Assembly: GCF_009739905.1 (NCBI RefSeq)
Contig: NZ_CP034279.1
Span: 4,092,001 to 4,156,000 of the forward strand
Source: Streptomyces ficellus
GTDB taxonomy: Bacteria > Actinomycetota > Actinomycetes > Streptomycetales > Streptomycetaceae
Direction of reading: 5' to 3'
DNA: 64,000 nt
The position numbers and the translations under genes were made by a program. The notes below the pieces were generated by a model. The model did no database searches. It was given only the letters and a program-made list of their open reading frames with translations, and had not been told where the DNA came from. The first letter of the stretch is position 1; each line of letters opens with the position of its first letter. Shown here in pieces: positions 7,682-15,646 of the stretch.

Positions 7682-8449
7682 CTAGTGGCGGAAGAAGATC
7701 CGGTCCGCGTACTCGGTCATCACCCGGCCGTTCCACTCGTGTCCGCCGTCGACGTTGCCGGAGCGCAGCAGCGGCGGCTCGATGCCGCGCGCCACCATGG
7801 CCTCGGCGGCCGCCGCCATCACCGCCTGCATCAGCGCGCTGGTGACGACCGTCGACGCGGGCGCGAACGGTGTCTCCACGCCCTCGTGGGTGAGCTCCGC
7901 GTCCCCCACGGCGATCTTCGAGTCCACCACGACGTCGCAGTGGTCCCGGAGGAACGTGCCGGACGTGTGCCGCGACTTCGTCTCCTCCGCGTACGCCACC
8001 GACGTCACCCCGATGACCTTCAGGCCCAGCGCGCGGGCGTTCATCGCCATCTCCACGGGCAGGGCGTTGCGCCCGGACAGCGAAACAATGATCAGTACGT
8101 CGCCGGCGCGGGCGGGTGACGAGTCCAGGACCGCGCCCGCGAGGCCGTCCACCCGCTCCAGGGCCGACCCCAGCGTCGCGGGCATCACGTCCACCCCGAC
8201 GGCGCCGGGCACGGCCAGCAGGTTCACCAGTGCCAGGCCGCCGGCGCGGTAGACCACGTCCTGGGCGGCGAGCGACGAGTGGCCCGCGCCGAACGTGAAC
8301 AGCCGGCCGCCCGCGGCGACGGCGTCCGCGACGACCGCGCCCGCGGCGGCGACGTTCCGCGCCTCCTCGTCCCGGACCCGCCGGAGCAGGCCGATCGCGG
8401 CGTCGAAGAACCGGTCGGCCAGCTCGCTCCCACCACTGGTCTCAGGCAT
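7682..8449 (-). CDS. SIS-domain protein (UPF0309 family)
   Basis: 255 aa. The sugar isomerase (SIS) fold has GRLFTFGAGHSSLAAQD (about residues 49-65) and VLIIVSLSGRNALPVEMA as the phosphosugar-binding loops. There is no signal peptide. From memory this family lies next to the iron regulator dmdR1 in S. coelicolor, and here it is also divergent from dmdR1. ATG 8449 begins the conserved part; the longer frame to 8527 reads into the promoter region. The ligand is unproven. A sugar-phosphate role is plausible given a DasR-like site upstream. Confidence 0.85.
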   Translation of the reverse strand: MPETSGGSELADRFFDAAIGLLRRVRDEEARNVAAAGAVVADAVAAGGRLFTFGAGHSSLAAQDVVYRAGGLALVNLLAVPGAVGVDVMPATLGSALERVDGLAGAVLDSSPARAGDVLIIVSLSGRNALPVEMAMNARALGLKVIGVTSVAYAEETKSRHTSGTFLRDHCDVVVDSKIAVGDAELTHEGVETPFAPASTVVTSALMQAVMAAAAEAMVARGIEPPLLRSGNVDGGHEWNGRVMTEYADRIFFRH

Positions 8450-8486
8450 GGCGTCAGGCCCCTTCTCTCCGTGTCGCGGATCACGT

Positions 8487-8502
8487 TGCGGTCTGGACCA
8501 TT
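8487..8502. promoter_or_regulatory. DasR-like (dre) site between SIS gene and dmdR1
   Basis: The core GGTCTGGACCA (8490-8500) is a near-palindrome resembling the DasR consensus ACTGGTCTAGACCACT, matching 11 of 16 positions over the window. On the minus strand a TTGACA hexamer lies close by (complement of 8507-8512), suggesting that the site overlaps the SIS-gene promoter. Confidence 0.45.
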
Positions 8503-8602
8503 GCTCTGTCAATACCGGCTTGTCCACAGGGCGGCACGGTTGTCGGCCCGATGCGCAAGAATTGAGTCAGGGCCAGCGCACGATAATTTTCGAGGGGCAC
8601 GA

Positions 8603-9295
8603 ATGTCCGGACTGATCGACACCACGGAGATGTATCTCCGCACCATCCTCGAGCTCGAAGAGGAAGGTGTGGTGCCCATGCGCGCCCGCATCGCCGAGCG
8701 GCTGGACCAGAGCGGGCCGACCGTCAGCCAGACGGTGGCGCGGATGGAGCGGGACGGTCTGGTGACCGTCGCGGGCGACCGGCACCTGGAGCTGACCGAC
8801 GAGGGCCGCCGCCTGGCGACCCGTGTGATGCGCAAGCACCGGCTCGCCGAGTGCCTGCTGGTCGACGTGATCGGCCTGGAGTGGGAGCAGGTCCACGCCG
8901 AGGCGTGCCGCTGGGAGCACGTGATGAGCGAGGCGGTGGAGCGCCGCGTGCTGGAGCTGCTGCGCCACCCCACCGAGTCGCCGTACGGCAACCCGATCCC
9001 GGGCCTGGAGGAGCTGGGCGAGAAGTCGGAGGCCGAGGCGTTCCTCGACGAGGGCATGGTGTCGCTGGCCGAGCTCGACGCGGGCCCGGAGGGCAAGACC
9101 GTGGTCGTGCGGCGCATCGGCGAGCCGATCCAGACGGACGCCCAGCTCATGTACACGCTGCGCCGCGCGGGCGTGCAGCCCGGCTCGGTGGTGAGCGTGA
9201 CGGAGTCGGCGGGCGGCGTGCTGGTCGGCAGCAGCGGCGAAGCCGCGGAACTCGGCGCCGACGTCGCGTCCCACGTCTTCGTAGCCAAGCGCTGA
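8603..9295 (+). CDS. dmdR1: Iron-dependent repressor DmdR1 (DtxR/IdeR family)
   Basis: 230 aa. The N-terminal winged helix begins MSGLIDTTEMYLRTI, with recognition region LDQSGPTVSQTVARMERDGL. The dimerisation and metal domain holds HRLAECLLVDVIGLEWEQVHAEACRWEHVMS, including the Cys-Arg-Trp-Glu-His metal ligands, and the C-terminal SH3-like domain is at about 150-230. Length and sequence fit DmdR1/IdeR. With Fe(II) it represses siderophore and iron-uptake genes. GAGGGG lies before ATG 8603. It is monocistronic and divergent from the SIS gene. Long antisense frames are discussed under findings. Confidence 0.95.
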   Translation: MSGLIDTTEMYLRTILELEEEGVVPMRARIAERLDQSGPTVSQTVARMERDGLVTVAGDRHLELTDEGRRLATRVMRKHRLAECLLVDVIGLEWEQVHAEACRWEHVMSEAVERRVLELLRHPTESPYGNPIPGLEELGEKSEAEAFLDEGMVSLAELDAGPEGKTVVVRRIGEPIQTDAQLMYTLRRAGVQPGSVVSVTESAGGVLVGSSGEAAELGADVASHVFVAKR

Positions 9296-9487
9296 CCCGC
9301 CGCCGGACGGCTCCCACCCGTTGGGGGCCTCGGGTCAGGTCCCGCCCCGGGTGCGGGACGGGGGGTGCGTGGCGTACCCCCGCCGGAAGTGGGCGGAATG
9401 GCAGCGGATGGACGCGCCCCGTGCCAGTCTTGGGGGAGGCATATGACCCCGGGGAGGGAACAGCCGGTGCGCCGCGGACATGGGGAG
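9296..9487. other. Intergenic 3' region of dmdR1, no gene
   Basis: The region is G/C-rich with no convincing gene. A frame starting with ATG at 9443 has GGGGGAGG only 3 bases upstream, too close for a normal start, and then runs through the hairpin at 9488-9515 and into the next gene, so it is not called. Confidence 0.4.
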
Positions 9488-9515
9488 AGCCCCGACGCCT
9501 TTCGGCGCCGGGGCT
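9488..9515. terminator. Terminator-like hairpin after dmdR1
   Basis: AGCCCCGACGCC (9488-9499), a TTTC loop and GGCGCCGGGGCT (9504-9515) form a 12-bp stem with one mismatch. It lies 190 bases after dmdR1 and separates it from the hydrolase gene. Confidence 0.6.
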
Positions 9516-9681
9516 TGTCCTCCCCTGTGCTGACCCGGAGCCCCGAGCTCTCAGGGTCGTCCCCCTCGGACCGTTTTCCCCGAGCGGCCCGCCTCCCGAT
9601 GAAGATCTCCCCTCGGCGGAGCCCGTCAATCCTTGAGCGGGGTCACTCGAACGAGCGGTGTTATGCGCGAGAGCCGTGTTT

Positions 9682-9697
9682 TCGAATGCAGGTTCGA
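9682..9697 (+). promoter_or_regulatory. LexA/SOS-box-like palindrome
   Basis: TCGAATGCAGGTTCGA matches the actinobacterial/Gram-positive SOS box TCGAAC-N4-GTTCGA with one mismatch (T for C at position 6). It lies 42 bases before the start of the alpha/beta hydrolase gene, in promoter position. Confidence 0.5.
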
Positions 9698-9738
9698 TAC
9701 TCTGGCCGGGCACGTCAGAGAAGGGGGTGTCAGGACAC

Positions 9739-10608
9739 ATGGTGCGACGCATCGACCTGACCGGAGCCGACGGCTTACACCTCGCCGCCTGGGAGTTCGC
9801 CGACCCGCCCAAGGGCCGGACGTCCGGTGACGCCGAGCGGGCGCCCGGGGTGCTCCTTCTCCACGGCCTGATGGGCCGCGCCTCGCACTGGGCGTCCACC
9901 GCGCGCTGGCTCGCCGAGCGGCACCGGGCCGTCGCGCTCGACCAGCGGGGGCACGGGCACAGCGCCAAGCCGGCGGACGGCCCTTTCACCCGCGAGGCGT
10001 ACGTCGCCGACGCCGTCGCCGCGGTCGAACAGCTGGGGCTCGCCCCGGTCACCCTCATCGGCCACTCCATGGGCGCCCTGACGGCCTGGCAGCTGGCCGC
10101 GGAGCGGCCGGACCTCGTGCGGGCGCTGGTCATCTGCGACATGCGGGCCTCCGCGCTGGGCGCCGCGTCCCAGCGCGAGTGGGAGGACTGGTTCCGCTCG
10201 TGGCCGCTGCCCTTCGCCACGCTCGCCGACGTGCGGAAGTGGTTCGGCGAGGACGACCCCTGGGTGGAGCGGCCGAACCCGGCGCGCGGCGCGTTCTACG
10301 CGGAGGTCATGGCCGAGGGGCCCGACGGCTGGCGCCCCCTGTTCTCCCGCCGCCAGATGCTCACGTCCCGCAAGACCTGGGTCCATGACGCCCACTGGGA
10401 CTCCCTCGCCCAGGTCCGCTGCCCCACGCTCGTGGTCCGCGGCCTCGACGGCGAGCTGGGCCGTGCGGAGGCCCAGGAGATGGTCCGGGTCCTGCCGCAC
10501 GGCCAGTACGCGGAGGTGCCGGACGCCGGCCACCTCGTCCACTACGACCAGCCGGACGGCTGGCGCGCCGCCGTCACGCCCTTCCTGGACGGCGTCCTGA
10601 CGTCCTAG
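9739..10608 (+). CDS. Alpha/beta hydrolase
   Basis: 289 aa, cytoplasmic. The fold begins APGVLLLHGLMGRASHW (oxyanion-hole HG), the nucleophile elbow is GHSMG (S110), and the catalytic His is in DAGHLVHYD near the C-terminus. A Trp-rich cap region lies at about 140-205. Substrate is unknown; relatives are esterases and haloperoxidase-like enzymes. ATG 9739 is used; GTG 9727 is in frame but has no spacing from the AAGGGGG motif. The stop codon shares a CTAG tetranucleotide with the stop of the convergent ABC permease. A LexA-like box upstream suggests DNA-damage control. Confidence 0.85.
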   Translation: MVRRIDLTGADGLHLAAWEFADPPKGRTSGDAERAPGVLLLHGLMGRASHWASTARWLAERHRAVALDQRGHGHSAKPADGPFTREAYVADAVAAVEQLGLAPVTLIGHSMGALTAWQLAAERPDLVRALVICDMRASALGAASQREWEDWFRSWPLPFATLADVRKWFGEDDPWVERPNPARGAFYAEVMAEGPDGWRPLFSRRQMLTSRKTWVHDAHWDSLAQVRCPTLVVRGLDGELGRAEAQEMVRVLPHGQYAEVPDAGHLVHYDQPDGWRAAVTPFLDGVLTS

Positions 10609-12188
10609 CCCTTGCTCACCGCCGCGAGGATCTCCGGGAGGCGGTCCGCCGTGCGGGGGGCGGCGAGGCGCAGGCCCGCCCAGGACAGCAGCGTGCCCCA
10701 GCCGGCACCGAGTGCGAGGAGGAGCAGCGCCGAGGAGAGGCCCGGGTCCAGCACGATCGTGAGGACGATCAGCGGGGCGCACAGCAGCGCCGCGGCGACC
10801 ATGCCGCCCAGGATGGAGATCCACGCCAGTCCGGCCTGGCCCGGTGCCACGTTCTTGAAGCCGCTGTCCTGAGGGATGGAGTACGGGAAGCGGGCCGACG
10901 CCACCGCGCCGGTGCCCAGCATCGCGCCCAGTACGCCGAAGGAGAGCCCCAGCGCCTGCGGCAGTGACCGCCAGTCGCCCAGGACCGCCGCCGTGAGGCC
11001 GGTGACCAGCAGGGTGTACGGGAGGGTGACGAGGAGGAGGGCGAGGGCCCGGGCCCTCAGCTCCTCGTAGGCGTCCCGCGTGGACGAGATCGTCATGGCG
11101 ACCATCCAGAAGGCCGAGGTGTCCTGGCCGAACTGGTTGTACATCTGGATGCCGAGCATGCCCGCCGCGAAGCACGCGAAGTACACCGACCCGGTGCCCT
11201 GAAGGGCGTTGAACAGCGGCACGATCAGACCGATCACCAGGGACGTCACCCAGGCCGCCTTGGTCTTCGGGTCCCGCGTCACATACTGGAGACTCCGTCG
11301 CATCACCGTGCCGGTACGTCCCTCGGGCCACAGCCGGCCGGGCCCGGACGAGGACGGCTCACGGCGCGACGGGCGCGAGGACGCCGCCAGCGTCGAACCG
11401 TCCGGCGCCGTCATCAGCTTCACCAGGCTGCGCCGCCACGCGTACAGCAGCGCCACCAGGGCCGCCGCCGTCAGCAGGAGCCCCGCCACGGCCTCGCCGT
11501 ACGCGCCCGCCGACGCCGAGCCGACCGCCGAGACCGCCGACGCGGGCGGCAGCCACCGCACCACGTCCGCCGCCGGGTCCAGCGCCGACAGACCGCCCGC
11601 CCGCCCCAGGCGCTGCGCACCGAAGTTGACGAACTGGATGCCCACGGCGATCACCAGACCGCTCAGCACCGCCAGGTCCCGGCCCTTGCGGGACGTCAAC
11701 AGCCGGACGTTCGCCGCGGCGACCGCCCGCGCCAGCGCCACGCACACCAGCAGCACCAGGGGCACCGCCACCACGGCCACCAGCACGGCGAACGCCCCGC
11801 GCGCCAGCGCCACCGACGACCCGACCGCCAGACACAGCGTGAACAGCGGCCCGATCCCCACCAGGGACGACACCAGCAGCGCCCGCACCAGCGGTCCCGG
11901 CCGCAGCGGCAGCATCACCAGCCGTGTCGGATCCAGCGTCTCGTCCCCGCTCGGGAAGAACAGCGGCATCACCGCCCACCCCAGCGCCAGCAACCCCGTC
12001 AGCAACACCGTTACCGTGGCGGCGTGTTCGCTGCCCCGCAGCAGCACCAGCCCGAGCAACTGCCCCGCCGCGAACAGCAACGCCAGCACGGCGGACGTCA
12101 CATACGCCGCCGTGCGCCCCGCCGACTGCCGCAGCCCGTTCAGCAGCAGCGACAGCTTGAGCCGTACGAAGACCTGCGTCAGCGTCAC
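10605..12188 (-). CDS. ABC-2-type exporter permease
   Basis: 527 aa, strongly hydrophobic, about 11-12 predicted membrane segments spread through the protein, with a cytoplasmic linker near residues 265-310 (SSRPSRREPSSSGPGRL) that splits it into two halves. No Walker motifs are present. The GTG start overlaps the ATPase stop by 4 bases, so the two form one transporter. Two-half ABC-2 permeases of this length are common in Streptomyces and their substrate is usually unknown. Confidence 0.82.
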   Translation of the reverse strand: MTLTQVFVRLKLSLLLNGLRQSAGRTAAYVTSAVLALLFAAGQLLGLVLLRGSEHAATVTVLLTGLLALGWAVMPLFFPSGDETLDPTRLVMLPLRPGPLVRALLVSSLVGIGPLFTLCLAVGSSVALARGAFAVLVAVVAVPLVLLVCVALARAVAAANVRLLTSRKGRDLAVLSGLVIAVGIQFVNFGAQRLGRAGGLSALDPAADVVRWLPPASAVSAVGSASAGAYGEAVAGLLLTAAALVALLYAWRRSLVKLMTAPDGSTLAASSRPSRREPSSSGPGRLWPEGRTGTVMRRSLQYVTRDPKTKAAWVTSLVIGLIVPLFNALQGTGSVYFACFAAGMLGIQMYNQFGQDTSAFWMVAMTISSTRDAYEELRARALALLLVTLPYTLLVTGLTAAVLGDWRSLPQALGLSFGVLGAMLGTGAVASARFPYSIPQDSGFKNVAPGQAGLAWISILGGMVAAALLCAPLIVLTIVLDPGLSSALLLLALGAGWGTLLSWAGLRLAAPRTADRLPEILAAVSKG

Positions 12189-12976
12189 CGGGCACCGCCC
12201 AGCCAGTCCAGCGACTCGCCCGCGTCCCGCCCCTGCGCCCCCACCAGTTCCAGGAACGCGGCCTGGAGCGAGGGCGCTTCGCCCCGCACCTCGGCCAGCG
12301 TGCCCTGCGCCCGGATCCGGCCCCCCGCCATCACCGCGACCCAGTCGCACAGCGACTCCACCAGTTCCATCACATGGCTGGAGAAGACGACCGTGGCGCC
12401 CGAGGACGTGTAGCGCTCCAGGACGCCCCGGATGGTCTGCGCCGACACCGGGTCGACCCCCTCGAACGGCTCGTCCAGGAAGAGCACTTCGGGATTGTGG
12501 AGGAGAGCCGCCGCGAGCCCGATCTTCTTGCGCATACCGGTCGAGTAGTCGACGACCAGCTTGTTCTGCGCGCCCGCCAGGTCCAGCACGTCCAGCAGCT
12601 GGGCGGCCCGCTTGTCGACCTCGTCCCCGGGGAGCCCCCGCAGCCGCCCGGTGTAGGCGAGGAGTTCGCGCCCCGACAGCCGCTCGAACAGCCGCAGCCC
12701 CTCCGGCAGGACACCGATCCGCTCCTTCACCGCGGCCGGATCGCGCCACACGTCGTGCCCCACCACCTCGACCCGCCCCTGGTCGGGCCGCAGCAGGCCC
12801 GTCACCATCGACAGGGTCGTCGTCTTGCCCGCCCCGTTCGGACCCACCAGCCCGATGAAGCGGCCCGCCGGAAGCGTCAGATCGACCCCGGCGACGGCGA
12901 TCTGCTCGCCGAACCGCTTCCACAACCCCTCGACCCGCACCGCGGGCGCGAGCCCGTCCCTCACCTGGTCCGGCAT
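12185..12976 (-). CDS. ABC-2 exporter ATPase
   Basis: 263 aa. Walker A is GPNGAGKTT (about residues 46-54), the signature-like motif is YSTGMRKKIGLAAALLHNP, Walker B is VLFLDEPFEGVDP and the switch region is VVFSSHVMELVE. The signature is the STGM variant seen in ABC-2 drug and polysaccharide exporters. ATG 12976 has GGGAGG 8 bases upstream; the in-frame GTG at 12982 is too close to it. It is the first gene of a two-gene operon with the permease at 10605-12188. Confidence 0.92.
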   Translation of the reverse strand: MPDQVRDGLAPAVRVEGLWKRFGEQIAVAGVDLTLPAGRFIGLVGPNGAGKTTTLSMVTGLLRPDQGRVEVVGHDVWRDPAAVKERIGVLPEGLRLFERLSGRELLAYTGRLRGLPGDEVDKRAAQLLDVLDLAGAQNKLVVDYSTGMRKKIGLAAALLHNPEVLFLDEPFEGVDPVSAQTIRGVLERYTSSGATVVFSSHVMELVESLCDWVAVMAGGRIRAQGTLAEVRGEAPSLQAAFLELVGAQGRDAGESLDWLGGAR

Positions 12977-13068
12977 GGTCACTGCCTCCCGTAGTCCCCT
13001 GGATACGAGAACCAGCCTACGGACGCACCGGTACGCGGGCAGGGGCCGAACCCGGCAGTCGCAGCAGG

Positions 13069-13746
13069 TCAGCCCTGCCGGGAACGGGCATCGGCGGCCT
13101 CCCGGGCGCAGGCGTACGCCAGGGGGCAGATCAACTCCTCGACGTCCGGCAGCCAGCGGTTGGCCGGTGTGGGGCGGCGCGCCCACTGCACCGCGCCGTG
13201 GCCGCCCACCCGGGTCGGCGGCGCCGCCACGTACTGGCCCTCGCCGCGCGCCACCAGGTCGATGCCGCTCGGCGACCAGCCCAGCTTGCGCACCAGGTCC
13301 GGCACCTTGGCGGCGGCGCCCGGCAGGACGAAGAACATCATCCGGCGGTCCGGGGTGCAGGTGACCGGGCCGAGCGCCAGGTCCATCCGCTCCATCCGCG
13401 CCAGGGCCAGGAAGCCCGCCGACTCCGGGACGTCCAGCGCGTCGAACGTGCGCCCCGTCGGCAGCAGGATCGACGCCTTCGGCTGCTTCCCCCACAGCCG
13501 GCGCGCCACCACGGCGCTGCCCGTCGCCTGGGTCGCCCAGTCCGGCCGCGCCGGGTGCGCCCCCGGCGCGGGGCACGCGGTGTCGGCGCACGAGCACCGC
13601 TCCATGCCGTCGACCGCCTCCAGCCAGGTGCCGGGGAACACGTCCCAGTGCCGCTCTTCCGCGTACCGCACGGCGCTGTCCAGCAGCTGCTCGCCCCGCT
13701 GCTTGGGAATCTGTGCGGCTTCCGTGACTCCGATGGTCTCTTCCAC
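13069..13746 (-). CDS. Bifunctional DNA primase/polymerase-like protein
   Basis: 225 aa. It carries a prim-pol-like N-terminal domain (LLDSAVRYAEERHWDVFPG, then CSCADTACPAPGAHPARPDW, a Cys-rich loop often bound to zinc) and RPTPANRWLPDVEELI near the end. Such small chromosomal proteins are conserved in Streptomyces but have no proven primase activity. GTG 13746 (MEETIGVTEA) is preferred from memory of relatives; the frame can extend to GTG 13770. It is transcribed alone and divergent from the NsdA-like regulator. Confidence 0.75.
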   Translation of the reverse strand: MEETIGVTEAAQIPKQRGEQLLDSAVRYAEERHWDVFPGTWLEAVDGMERCSCADTACPAPGAHPARPDWATQATGSAVVARRLWGKQPKASILLPTGRTFDALDVPESAGFLALARMERMDLALGPVTCTPDRRMMFFVLPGAAAKVPDLVRKLGWSPSGIDLVARGEGQYVAAPPTRVGGHGAVQWARRPTPANRWLPDVEELICPLAYACAREAADARSRQG

Positions 13747-14120
13747 GGACAGCTCAACTACCGGCTTCACCCGGAGTTACGGGGCGCGGGAAGGGAGGCC
13801 GAGGAGCATCGATTCCGCATCCGGGGCGCACGGATGCATGGACGGGGGCGCGCACGGGGGCCGGGAGCCGAGGCCGGGTAGCCACTGTCGGGGGAGGTGG
13901 GAATAGGGCGGTCTCCCGCCATTGCGTGAACTGTCGTCGTTCGTCAGCAGATGGGGCGCGACCAGCCCTTCCGGTGTCTTCCACTCGCTTAGGTAACTGT
14001 GCGTGCCCTTCTTCGTGCTTCATCGGTTTCGTCAGTATTCGCAGGTCAACTTCTGCATTCTCCGTATATCAGCCGGGCAGTGATCAGCGTGACTGATCAC
14101 CGCGGCAACAGGGGGTAGTC
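13747..14120. other. Divergent intergenic region, 374 bases
   Basis: This holds the promoters of the primase-like gene (minus) and the NsdA-like regulator (plus). The left part is G/C-rich; the right part (13990-14080) is clearly A/T-richer, as expected for promoters. The only structured element is the inverted repeat at 14080-14100. No small gene is supported. Confidence 0.45.
14080..14100. promoter_or_regulatory. Inverted repeat operator GTGATCAG-N5-CTGATCAC
   Basis: A perfect 8-bp inverted repeat with a 5-base spacer ends 20 bases before the ATG of the NsdA-like regulator, overlapping its probable leader. It is a good candidate for autoregulation. Confidence 0.5.
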
Positions 14121-15503
14121 ATGGCAGCGAGGCCGCTCGTCGCCCGTCAGCCGAACGAACGGCTGCAGGCTCTCATCCAGGAAGCAGGATGCTCCAACGC
14201 CGGGCTCGCCCGCCGCGTCAACATGGTCGGGCAGGAACGGGGGCTGGACCTGCGCTACGACAAGACGTCGGTGGCGCGCTGGCTGCGCGGCCAGCAGCCG
14301 CGGGGGCGGGCGCCGGGGATCATCGCGGAGGCGCTGGGCCGCAAGCTGGGGCGTACGGTCACGATCGACGAGATCGGCATGGCCAACGGCAAGAACCTGG
14401 CGTCCGGGGTGGGCCTGCAGTTCTCCCCGACCGTGCTCGGCGCCATCGAGCAGGTCTGCGAGCTGTGGCGCAGCGACGTGGGCCGCCGGGACTTCCTGTC
14501 CGGCTCGACGGTGGCCGCGTCCGCGCTCGTCGAGCCCAGCCGGGACTGGCTGATCACGGCCGCCGACCCGCAGGTGGCCCGGCAGGCCGGGGCGCGGGTG
14601 GGGACGGCCGACGTCGAGGCGGTCCGGGCGATGACGGGGGCGCTGGTGGAGCTGGACCACCGGTTCGGCAGCGGGCACGTGCGGCCCGTGGTGGTGCACT
14701 ACCTGAACAGCGTGGTGTCGGGGCTGCTGTCCGGCTCGTACCGGGACACCGTGGGGCGCCAACTCTTCTCCGCCGTCGCGCGGTTGACGGAGCTGGCCGG
14801 GTACATGGCGGTGGACACGGGGCAGCCGGGGCTGGCGCAGCGGTACTACATCCAGGCGCTGCGGCTCGCGCAGGCGTCCGGGGACCGCGGGTACGGCGGG
14901 TACGTCCTGGCCGCGTCCATGAGTCACCTGGCGGCCCAGCTGGGCAACCCGCGGGAGATCGCCCAGCTGGCGCGGGCGGCGCAGGAGGGGGCGCGGGGGC
15001 ACGTGCCGCCGAGGGCGGAGGCGATGTTCCTGGCGGCCGAGGCGCGCGGGCACGCCCTGCTCGGGGATGTGCGCACCTGTCAGGAGGTGGCGGCGCGGGC
15101 GGTCGCCGCCATGGACCGCAGCGACCCGGACTCGGGCGACGACCCGGCGTGGATCGCCCACTTCGACCGGGCGTACCTGGCCGACGAACTGGCCCACTGC
15201 TACCGGGACCTGGGCCGGCCGGAGGAGGCGGCGCGGGCGGCGCGCGAGGCGCTGGACGGGCACCCCGAGGGGCGGGCGCGGCGGCGGGCGATCGGCCTGG
15301 TGCTGCTGGCCGCGGCGCAGGTGCAGCAGCGGGAGGTGGAGGCCGCCTGTCACACGGGTACGCGCGCGGCCGAACTGCTGGGCGCCCTGCGGTCGTCGAG
15401 GGGCGCGGAGTACCTGGACGACCTCCAGCAGCGGCTGGAGCCGTACGCGGACGAGCCCGCGGTGCGGGAGTTCGGTGCCCGGCTGGAGCTCCAGGCGGCT
15501 TAG
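14121..15503 (+). CDS. NsdA-like regulator (HTH plus TPR-like repeats)
   Basis: 460 aa. The N-terminal region (NERLQALIQEAGCSNAGLAR, then TSVARWLRGQQPRGRAPGII, about residues 12-75) resembles the XRE-like domain of Streptomyces NsdA-type regulators. The rest is helical with TPR-like repeats (TGQPGLAQRYYIQALRLAQA, DLGRPEEAARAAREALD). Such proteins influence sporulation and antibiotic production in Streptomyces. ATG 14121 has AGGGGG upstream and an inverted repeat just before it. The partner molecule is unknown. Confidence 0.78.
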   Translation: MAARPLVARQPNERLQALIQEAGCSNAGLARRVNMVGQERGLDLRYDKTSVARWLRGQQPRGRAPGIIAEALGRKLGRTVTIDEIGMANGKNLASGVGLQFSPTVLGAIEQVCELWRSDVGRRDFLSGSTVAASALVEPSRDWLITAADPQVARQAGARVGTADVEAVRAMTGALVELDHRFGSGHVRPVVVHYLNSVVSGLLSGSYRDTVGRQLFSAVARLTELAGYMAVDTGQPGLAQRYYIQALRLAQASGDRGYGGYVLAASMSHLAAQLGNPREIAQLARAAQEGARGHVPPRAEAMFLAAEARGHALLGDVRTCQEVAARAVAAMDRSDPDSGDDPAWIAHFDRAYLADELAHCYRDLGRPEEAARAAREALDGHPEGRARRRAIGLVLLAAAQVQQREVEAACHTGTRAAELLGALRSSRGAEYLDDLQQRLEPYADEPAVREFGARLELQAA

Positions 15504-15646
15504 GGCGCTCGCGGGGCGGGGCGTTATCAGCGTCGTGGAGGAGGTTCTTGTTACTGCCGCCACACACGTGTGCGCGGGCTCCGCGTCACCCGGTAGCGTG
15601 AGCCGACGGTTCCGTAGGTTTAACAGGTTCACACGTAGGAGTCCCG

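Noticed and set aside
9646..9661. Second SOS-like half-site (TCGAACGAGC...)
   Set aside because: Only one half of the palindrome is present.
9443..9760. Open frame with GGGGGAGG close upstream and Arg-rich product
   Set aside because: Spacing of only 3 bases, the frame runs through a terminator-like hairpin and the next gene's start, and the composition is that of a chance high-GC frame.
15604..15640. DmdR1 iron-box candidate (GTAGGTTTAACAGGTT)
   Set aside because: It does not match the TTAGGTTAGGCTCACCTAA palindrome on either half.
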